A stretch of DNA of 45,536 nucleotides, taken from the NCBI GenBank assembly GCA_902801485.1, contig CADCIP010000028.1, positions 1 to 45,536 on the forward strand, read 5' to 3'. Source of the DNA: an uncultured Bacteroidales bacterium (GTDB taxonomy: Bacteria > Bacteroidota > Bacteroidia > Bacteroidales > Bacteroidaceae). A program made the position numbers and the translations under genes. Below, piece by piece: positions 1-5,072 of this stretch (positions are counted from its first letter, which is position 1; each line of letters begins with the position of its first letter). Below the pieces are notes generated by a model. That model worked only from the letters and a program-made list of their open reading frames with translations. It was not told where the DNA came from and ran no database searches.

Positions 1-135
1 GGTTTTATAGTCCCTGCCAAACAATGTTGCCAATTGTTGACGGGTTAACCAAATCATTTCATTCTCCAGCCGGACATCAATCTGTGTCTGTCCGTCCTCC
101 GTCTGATAGATTACTATCTTTTGATCTTCTTTCAT
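1..135 (-). CDS. RhuM-family (virulence RhuM) protein, N-terminal fragment cut by window edge
   Basis: The first 45 codons of a minus-strand gene are visible, starting at ATG 133-135 and staying open to the window edge. The protein begins MKEDQKIVIYQTEDGQ and continues with QIDVRLENEMIWLTRQQLAT, the well-conserved opening of RhuM-family proteins, whose biochemical role is unknown. From general knowledge, these genes are often found in mobile or restriction-modification islands in Bacteroidales, so the sequence left of the window may continue a defence island. A -7 box lies at 155-162, giving it a promoter separate from the exonuclease gene upstream. The rest of the protein cannot be judged. 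Confidence 0.75.
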   Translation of the reverse strand, partial: MKEDQKIVIYQTEDGQTQIDVRLENEMIWLTRQQLATLFGRDYKT

Positions 136-154
136 ACCTTCTTGATTCTGCTTG

Positions 155-162
155 CAAAGATA
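155..162 (-). promoter_or_regulatory. -7 box upstream of RhuM-family gene
   Basis: TATCTTTG on the minus strand matches the Bacteroidetes TAnnTTTG box and lies about 20 bases before the RhuM start codon. The nearest TTTG upstream is 24 bases away, longer than the usual 19-21. Confidence 0.5.
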
Positions 163-222
163 AAACTTTTCTACCAATATAGTATGCAAAAATCGAAAAT
201 GTTACATCCTGTATAATATCAT

Positions 223-714
223 CTATAATATCTCTCTTGCAATCCAGGCGCAAGCCTCTGCGTCAGCAAGGGCATTGTGATGATTCTCTAAACAGTATCC
301 ACATTCAGCGGCAACAGTATGCAGTTGGTGGTTCTCAAGGTAACGGAAAGCTCTGCGTGAAGCTGCAAGTGTATCGTAGAACTCATAATCAGGGTAATCC
401 ATTTGGTATACTCGAAACACGGCCTTCAGACAACCTTCATCAAAAGGCTTGTTGTGGGCAACCAGGGGCAAGCCCTTAATCAGGGGTTCTATCTGCGCCC
501 AGACTTTCGGGAATACTGGTGCATCCTCAGTATCTTCTTGACAAAGGCCATGGACCTGAGAACACCAATAGTTATAATAGTTCGGCTCGGGTTGGATGAG
601 CGAATAGAATGAATCCACTATCTCGCCATCACGTACAATGACGATACCAACAGAACAGACGCTGCTCCGCTCGTTGTTTGCCGTTTCAAAATCTATGGCT
701 GCAAAGTCTCTCAT
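223..714 (-). CDS. DEDDh-type 3'-5' exonuclease (DnaQ/PolC epsilon-like)
   Basis: A 163-residue exonuclease of the DnaQ-like fold, predicted to remove nucleotides from DNA or RNA 3' ends with two metal ions. The acidic motifs are all present: D8-x-E10 in AAIDFETA, the HNKPFD segment with H87-N88 and D92, and the closing H146-N-A-L-A-D151, which is the DEDDh form. There is no polymerase or other fused domain, so it is a stand-alone enzyme rather than a replicative proofreading subunit in the classic sense. It is the last gene of the operon starting with the WYL regulator, 11 bases after the PD-(D/E)XK-type gene. Similar exonucleases also occur outside defence contexts in Bacteroidales, so a role in defence is inference from position. 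Confidence 0.85.
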   Translation of the reverse strand: MRDFAAIDFETANNERSSVCSVGIVIVRDGEIVDSFYSLIQPEPNYYNYWCSQVHGLCQEDTEDAPVFPKVWAQIEPLIKGLPLVAHNKPFDEGCLKAVFRVYQMDYPDYEFYDTLAASRRAFRYLENHQLHTVAAECGYCLENHHNALADAEACAWIAREIL

Positions 715-725
715 ATTTTAGTCTT

Positions 726-1685
726 TTAGAATGGATATCGGATTCTCAGGTAGTGAATCCAATTCTGGAATTCTTTGGTTTTTGGGAAATACTGATCAAG
801 TAAATCAATAAGAGATTCTATCGTTATATATCCAAATGTTGAGCGTCCTTCATCTGTGAGGAATCTTTCGTACGCAGGCAGGATCTCGACAAAATGCGGA
901 TTTCCTTTAGGATAGAGAGTTACACTATGGAACTTTTCTACCTTATCTTTTCCAATATTCTTATTTCCTACCATACTTGCCCCAAGTATATGGTTCCTCC
1001 ATATTTGACGGAACTCATCCCTGCAGAGGTCAGTTTCTCTAATGGGCTGATTTGTTATCTCTGGAATAAACCAGCCACATGATTTTGTTACCTGGGCATA
1101 TTTTGACTGCTCATTTTCCATTACTTCACGACGTTCTTTTACTCCGAAGGGATATCCTTCTTCGGTATATTTCACTTCAACGCCGATACCACAAGTCTTA
1201 CCATTATGCAAATATTCTATATATGCATCGAATGAGGTGTTGTCGTTCAGACATTCAGTTTTGTCTGGTGCCCATTCAATTCGGATGTCTGTCACCTCAT
1301 CAATCTCATCAACATCAAGAATCTTGTTGAAGACCTGTGCTGTGGCATTGACGTCTTGCTTCATGGGAATAAACACGTTCCAAGGTATATGTTCACTACG
1401 CAACATATTGGCAAACAAGCCGTCATGCTGCTTAGCAGTAAGCCGATGATAACGTTCTTTTATCCCTTCAAGAATTTCTTGCCGGAATTCTTCGCAGAAA
1501 TTGAGTCCAGCGTTAGCATCATCTGGCATAAGGAAAGCTCCATATTTCCCATATTTATCATCTGGATCAAAAGGAACTTTCAGAAAGTTTGTTCTGAAGT
1601 CAGATTGATGAGTACGTGCACTTCTTTTAAAAGGCTTGTCACCCTTATAAATCATAGGTTCTGTAGTGTTCATATTTATCCTCAT
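726..1685 (-). CDS. PD-(D/E)XK nuclease-like protein, possibly PGN_0703-type putative restriction endonuclease
   Basis: A 319-residue protein without signal peptide or membrane segment. The core has the layout of a PD-(D/E)XK nuclease: D153 in SFDAYIEY, a 16-residue hairpin, then E170-V-K172 in GVEVKYTE, the ExK half of the active site. The whole resembles, from memory, the family annotated as PGN_0703 putative restriction endonuclease; I could not run a search. Its ATG (1683-1685) overlaps the stop of the 88-residue gene as ATGA, pointing to translational coupling; a second ATG lies four codons in. No methyltransferase gene is adjacent, so it is not an ordinary type II restriction pair within this window. 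The nuclease fold is likely; the target and role are unknown. Confidence 0.6.
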   Translation of the reverse strand: MRINMNTTEPMIYKGDKPFKRSARTHQSDFRTNFLKVPFDPDDKYGKYGAFLMPDDANAGLNFCEEFRQEILEGIKERYHRLTAKQHDGLFANMLRSEHIPWNVFIPMKQDVNATAQVFNKILDVDEIDEVTDIRIEWAPDKTECLNDNTSFDAYIEYLHNGKTCGIGVEVKYTEEGYPFGVKERREVMENEQSKYAQVTKSCGWFIPEITNQPIRETDLCRDEFRQIWRNHILGASMVGNKNIGKDKVEKFHSVTLYPKGNPHFVEILPAYERFLTDEGRSTFGYITIESLIDLLDQYFPKTKEFQNWIHYLRIRYPF

Positions 1686-1948
1686 TTTTTCTTAATTCTT
1701 AATATTCTTGGACTTGCTTGTGATTTTTGATAGTGCTGGGAATTTATATCTTCATACTCATGTTTATAGCACCATATACTATTGTCTGGGCCATGTTGTA
1801 TCGAGAACGGCTTTCCATTTTGAGCAGCAAGCACCTGTAGAATGCCGGCCTCAAAACGGGACAGGAATACAACTTTATCATCGCAAATCCATTCGCCATT
1901 ATCATTACGAATCAGGTGCCAAGTATTATCTTTATCCTTAGTTTCCAT
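1682..1948 (-). CDS. Small protein of unknown function (88 aa) in WYL-led operon
   Basis: I do not recognise this protein. It is cytosolic by appearance: no signal peptide, charged, with several Trp residues (NTWHLI, GEWICDD, SIWCYKHEY) and a basic C-terminal end RILRIKKK. The ATG at 1946-1948 shares a base with the stop of the gene upstream (TGATG), and its own stop overlaps the next start (ATGA). Such double overlap indicates a real coding frame translated in step with its neighbours. It might be an accessory or specificity subunit for the nuclease gene that follows, but nothing in the sequence proves that. Confidence 0.6.
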   Translation of the reverse strand: METKDKDNTWHLIRNDNGEWICDDKVVFLSRFEAGILQVLAAQNGKPFSIQHGPDNSIWCYKHEYEDINSQHYQKSQASPRILRIKKK

Positions 1949-2466
1949 CAGGCATATTCAAATATGGGTACGTTTATAATAACTTCTTCCGATTCGTCGC
2001 CATTATCAGTTGTAGGCACAGACAGACGAAACTCCTCATTTCGCATATTGTCATCAACAAGCAATGTCAGCGGAAGGATATTGCTATCATCGTTTAACAC
2101 AGGATAACCACTCTCATCAAATTCTGTCATGAAGGCAGAATCGATACCATAAACATAGACTTTCTTGCTTGCCTTGTCCATTACATGATTGACATATGGG
2201 TCTTCTATTGGGTCAAAAGAGTTACCTTTCGTCAAGTCCATACCATATATAAGGAAAGGGGCAGCATTATTGGAACGAGCAAGAAGTGCCATCGTCTGTG
2301 AATTTGCATATAGGTTATATGCATACTCAGTGGAATGACGGTTGTGAAAGTCTATTTCACATTCTTTGATATAATCACGGAATGTTTTGCCATCCAAATA
2401 CCTTCTTCCATCTTGATTGAAGTCAGAAGGTTTGTAATAGTAGGTCTCAATTATCTCTTTTTCCAT
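1948..2466 (-). CDS. Protein of unknown function (172 aa) in WYL-led operon
   Basis: Starts at ATG 2464-2466 (MEKEIIETYYYKPSDF), 15 bases after the WYL regulator gene. A TTG three codons upstream keeps the frame open but is less likely. The protein is acidic, soluble and without a signal peptide. The middle holds an aromatic, alpha-plus-beta looking stretch (AFMTEF, VYVYGIDS), and the end is an acidic loop followed by a hydrophobic strand (EEVIINVPIFEYA). I cannot assign a family. The overlap of its stop with the next start and its place between a WYL regulator and a nuclease make it a probable functional part of the same system. Confidence 0.6.
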   Translation of the reverse strand: MEKEIIETYYYKPSDFNQDGRRYLDGKTFRDYIKECEIDFHNRHSTEYAYNLYANSQTMALLARSNNAAPFLIYGMDLTKGNSFDPIEDPYVNHVMDKASKKVYVYGIDSAFMTEFDESGYPVLNDDSNILPLTLLVDDNMRNEEFRLSVPTTDNGDESEEVIINVPIFEYA

Positions 2467-2481
2467 AAACGACAAACAATA

Positions 2482-3417
2482 TTATTTGTCCTCCTTGTAT
2501 TTGTTCCACATTCTCTTTATCTTCCCCGCAATCTCCTTACGGAGCCAGATAGGTTCGAGCACTTCCATGTCCTCGCCATTCCAAAGCAATTCCTGTTGGA
2601 AGTCAAACTCTGGACGGAGATTAAAGGTGAAGATGCTGTATTCCTCGTTGCGCATTACCTCTTCCTGCGACTCGTGCATTTTCAGGTCGCGGATGTAGTT
2701 GGCCTGTCCTGCCGATACCTTCAGTTTTACAGGCTGGATCTTGACTGACTGTTCAGCAATGATTCCAAAGCAGCCGTCAAAGAAATCCTCTGCCGTCCAG
2801 TCCTTTGGCATTTCAAATGTCTCGTCTGTTGCATGAAGATATTTGATACGATCAAGGGAATAGATGCGTGGCCCTTTCTCATAATAATAGGAATAGGTGC
2901 TGCGAGCAACCATGTACCAACGCTGACGGAACAACTTCACACAGTATGGCTGTATATCGAAATTGTTCTCCTCGTCCTTCCAATAACTGTGGTAGGTCAT
3001 GTTCAGTACACGATTTTCCTTCATAGCCTCAATGATGGGCTGAAGGTAGTCCTGACCAGACGGTACGTATTCCAAAATAATACGTTCTTTAATGCTCTGG
3101 CTGTTTGCCAAGGCATTGCTCACACAGAAAGTGTTGTAAAGCCAGGAACGGAGTCCGTTCTTGCTAATATCCTCTTCATTCTCGATGTAGTAACAGTATT
3201 CTCCACGCCCTTCATTGGCGATGTTGATGCCAAACATGTCCCAGATGACATAGCGCCAGTTGTCGAAGGTGCGCTTAGGAATATCAACACCTCTGCTGAT
3301 GTCATCGCGAAGCCACAACTCGTTCAGTTCTTTGAATGAGATCTTACGTCTGCGATAGATGGTTTCAATCACCCAGACGTATTTGGTTATCAAACTTTGT
3401 CCTCTATCGTTGTCCAT
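2482..3417 (-). CDS. WYL-domain transcriptional regulator
   Basis: A 311-residue regulator. Residues 1-65 form a winged-helix-like DNA-binding part (KISFKELNELW, then IPKRTFDNWRYVIWDMFGI). Residues about 130-200 are the WYL domain, with RQRWYMVAR (W167-Y168) and the ligand-contact Arg in IYSLDRI (R190). The C-terminal third fits the WCX extension. WYL proteins sense nucleic-acid or nucleotide ligands and often repress phage-defence operons (BrxR, CapW). ATG 3415-3417 is preferred over an upstream TTG at 3438, because that TTG is part of the -7 promoter box and would leave no leader. It is the first gene of a five-gene operon and probably autoregulates it. Confidence 0.85.
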   Translation of the reverse strand: MDNDRGQSLITKYVWVIETIYRRRKISFKELNELWLRDDISRGVDIPKRTFDNWRYVIWDMFGINIANEGRGEYCYYIENEEDISKNGLRSWLYNTFCVSNALANSQSIKERIILEYVPSGQDYLQPIIEAMKENRVLNMTYHSYWKDEENNFDIQPYCVKLFRQRWYMVARSTYSYYYEKGPRIYSLDRIKYLHATDETFEMPKDWTAEDFFDGCFGIIAEQSVKIQPVKLKVSAGQANYIRDLKMHESQEEVMRNEEYSIFTFNLRPEFDFQQELLWNGEDMEVLEPIWLRKEIAGKIKRMWNKYKEDK

Positions 3418-3435
3418 TTTTCTATGATTTTTCTG

Positions 3436-3443
3436 CAAAAGTA
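3436..3443 (-). promoter_or_regulatory. -7 box of the WYL-led operon
   Basis: TACTTTTG on the minus strand, 18 bases before the regulator's ATG, giving a very short leader. No TTTG lies at the standard distance; the nearest is 14 bases upstream, so the promoter may need help or be weak when uninduced. Confidence 0.55.
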
Positions 3444-3628
3444 AAACAAGGGTACGCCAAACTGTAGCAGAGGTTTGAGAAAAAGTGATATTTCCTCAAT
3501 TACTTTGGGCTATATATGAGCAGTACTTACTAAGCAGATTTGATAAAGGGAGGTCTCCTTTCTTGAATCGCTCCGCATCAAGTTTCAACAATCTTTCACT
3601 CACAGGTTTCTTTCCCTTGAATATGGCT

Positions 3629-3706
3629 TTTAGATACGGAATGCCATTCTCCTCGGAAATACTTACTTTAGATACGGAATGCCATTCTCCTCGGAAATAC
3701 TTACTT
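3629..3706. repeat. Perfect 38-bp tandem duplication at the fic 3' end
   Basis: Positions 3629-3666 and 3667-3704 are identical, and two further bases (3705-3706) begin a third repeat. Each unit begins tttagatacgg and ends aatacttac on the plus strand. Because 38 is not a multiple of 3, the second copy shifts the fic frame and creates the stop at 3663-3665. Confidence 0.97.
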
Positions 3707-4856
3707 CAGTAAAGAACTGCGAAAGGTCCTCTGCATCATAGACGATGGAGTAACTTGGACGCTTGGCTCCGGGAATGTCCTCTTTCAGTATGTTCTTGTC
3801 AACCAAGTCCTGTATGTCGCGTATGGCCGTGTCTTTTGAGCACTTTGCTAATGTTGCCCATGTCTTTGACGTTATCTTTGCCTCGTAGCCGTCAAGAAAG
3901 AGATTGAGCATCTGGGTCTGACGCTCAGTCATAGGCACAGACGAAGCTTTCTGCCAAAAGAAACTCTTGTTCAAGATAGTGGTGACGATAGTATCTGCCT
4001 CGTCAAGCGCATCCACCAACTTCTGCATGTACCACACCAACCACTCAGTAAGGTCACCATCGCCATGCTGCATCCGCTCCAGAATGTCGTAGTAGTGGTT
4101 CTTATCCTTGTTAATCTGTGATGAGACATTGTAGAAGCGGAACTCACTCTTTTCGCCACGTGCCAAAAACATGTCAGAAAGGATGCGAGCCAACCGGCCA
4201 TTGCCATCCTCAAAGGGATGAATACTCACAAACCAGAAATGAGCAACGGCAGAACGAATGACGCTGCTTACTGGCTCATCCTTGTCGAACCATGTGAGGA
4301 ACTTTTGCATCTCTTCTTCTACACGATCTGGAGACGGCGCAATATAGTGGATCTTCTCACATCCGAACATTGGCTTTCCCCTACGGGCCGCCGAGCTAAA
4401 CCTTCCGCTGACAATATGTTCCTCGTTTGTTCGGTACTGGCCTATTTCTATCTGGCTTCCTTCGCTATAACCCGAAGGAAAGAAAGCGGATTGCCAAGCG
4501 CACAGTTTTTCTTTGCTGAGAGGCTGATTATAATTTTGTACAGCTTCCAGCATAACACCCACAACAGAATCAATATAGTGTGAAGGAGCAGTATATTTCA
4601 CGTTATCAATGCCCAGCCTTCTGGCAATGGAAGAACGAACCTGATCAACGTTCAGTCGTATGCCTTCTATCTCTGAAGAATATACTACGTCACAGGTCAG
4701 GTTCTCGGCCATAGCACGCAGTTTGCTGTCAAAGCCCAATGAACTCAGCCTGCCGTATAGCAAGCCCTGCATACGGAATACTTTCTCCTGAAGAAGTGAC
4801 ACCTGAGAAGTGTCCCAACGGAAGTCTGTCCAATTATCTCTTTCGTGTATATACAT
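3663..4856 (-). CDS. Fic-family AMP-transferase with inhibitory helix and C-terminal winged helix; C-terminus truncated by tandem duplication
   Basis: A 397-residue Fic protein that transfers AMP (or a related group) to target hydroxyls. The N-terminal domain (MYIHERDNWTDFRWD) matches the DUF4172-type opening of Bacteroidales Fic proteins. The inhibitory motif (S/T)xxxE(G/N) is present as S60-S-E-I-E64-G65, so the enzyme carries its own off-switch. The catalytic motif HPFEDGNGRLAR runs from H213 to R224 and is complete. Residues about 308-375 form a winged helix (DTAIRDIQDLVDKNILKED). The start is placed at ATG 4854-4856; the longer frame upstream would run through the promoter. The stop at 3663 exists only because of the 38-bp duplication. 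With one copy removed the frame continues 43 codons (AIFKGKKPVSERLLKL through SYIAQSN) to a stop at 3496, giving 440 residues. Confidence 0.9.
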   Translation of the reverse strand: MYIHERDNWTDFRWDTSQVSLLQEKVFRMQGLLYGRLSSLGFDSKLRAMAENLTCDVVYSSEIEGIRLNVDQVRSSIARRLGIDNVKYTAPSHYIDSVVGVMLEAVQNYNQPLSKEKLCAWQSAFFPSGYSEGSQIEIGQYRTNEEHIVSGRFSSAARRGKPMFGCEKIHYIAPSPDRVEEEMQKFLTWFDKDEPVSSVIRSAVAHFWFVSIHPFEDGNGRLARILSDMFLARGEKSEFRFYNVSSQINKDKNHYYDILERMQHGDGDLTEWLVWYMQKLVDALDEADTIVTTILNKSFFWQKASSVPMTERQTQMLNLFLDGYEAKITSKTWATLAKCSKDTAIRDIQDLVDKNILKEDIPGAKRPSYSIVYDAEDLSQFFTEVSISEENGIPYLK

Positions 4857-4873
4857 AACGCTTTCGTACTTTG

Positions 4874-4973
4874 TGCGACATAACGCAGCTATTATCGTCG
4901 CAAATTCTGCGGCAAAAATACAAAAATAATGCTGAACTACCAAATAAAAACGTAAAATATCGCATATTCTGCG
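4874..4973. promoter_or_regulatory. Three dyads flanking the fic promoter (candidate operators)
   Basis: CGCAAATTCTGCG at 4899-4911 and CGCATATTCTGCG at 4961-4973 differ at one base and share CGCA-N5-TGCG symmetry. A third, looser dyad TGCG-N6-CGCA lies at 4874-4887. The first sits just after the -7 box, over the expected transcription start; the second lies just upstream of the TTTG box. This layout suits a repressor, possibly the winged helix of Fic itself. Confidence 0.6.
4913..4944 (-). promoter_or_regulatory. fic promoter, TTTG-N20-TATTTTTG
   Basis: On the minus strand TTTG (4941-4944) is followed after exactly 20 bases by TATTTTTG (4913-4920), a textbook Bacteroidetes sigma-ABfr promoter. 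The expected start of transcription near 4906 leaves a leader of about 50 bases. Confidence 0.75.
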
Positions 4974-5019
4974 ACGTCTTTATCTCCAAAACGTCGAAAG
5001 CATACTTGAAGATACTAAA

Positions 5020-5049
5020 AAGGGACCTGTCCAACTGGACAAGTCCCTT
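5020..5049 (-). terminator. Rho-independent terminator of ppdK
   Basis: Long GC-rich stem AAGGGAC/GTCCCTT continuing as TGTCC/GGACA with single mismatched bases and an AACT-type loop. Read on the minus strand it ends in TTTTT (5015-5021). It lies 23 bases after the ppdK stop codon. Confidence 0.85.
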
Positions 5050-5072
5050 CGCAAATTATGTATGAGTATTAT

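Noticed and set aside
2380-2430. EF-hand-like DFNQDGRRYLD in the 172-aa protein as a calcium site
   Set aside because: Only one loop, the position-12 acid is missing and the protein appears cytosolic; likely chance.
3436-3438. TTG as start of the WYL regulator, and similar TTG starts at 16322 (rseC), 2475 (172-aa gene) and 27649 (pncC)
   Set aside because: At 3438 and 16322 the TTG is part of the -7 promoter box TAnnTTTG, and in all four cases a good ATG lies a few codons downstream.
3485-3712. A plus-strand 75-codon frame over the duplicated region
   Set aside because: It runs antisense to the fic tail and owes its length to the duplicated sequence; no promoter or family signal.
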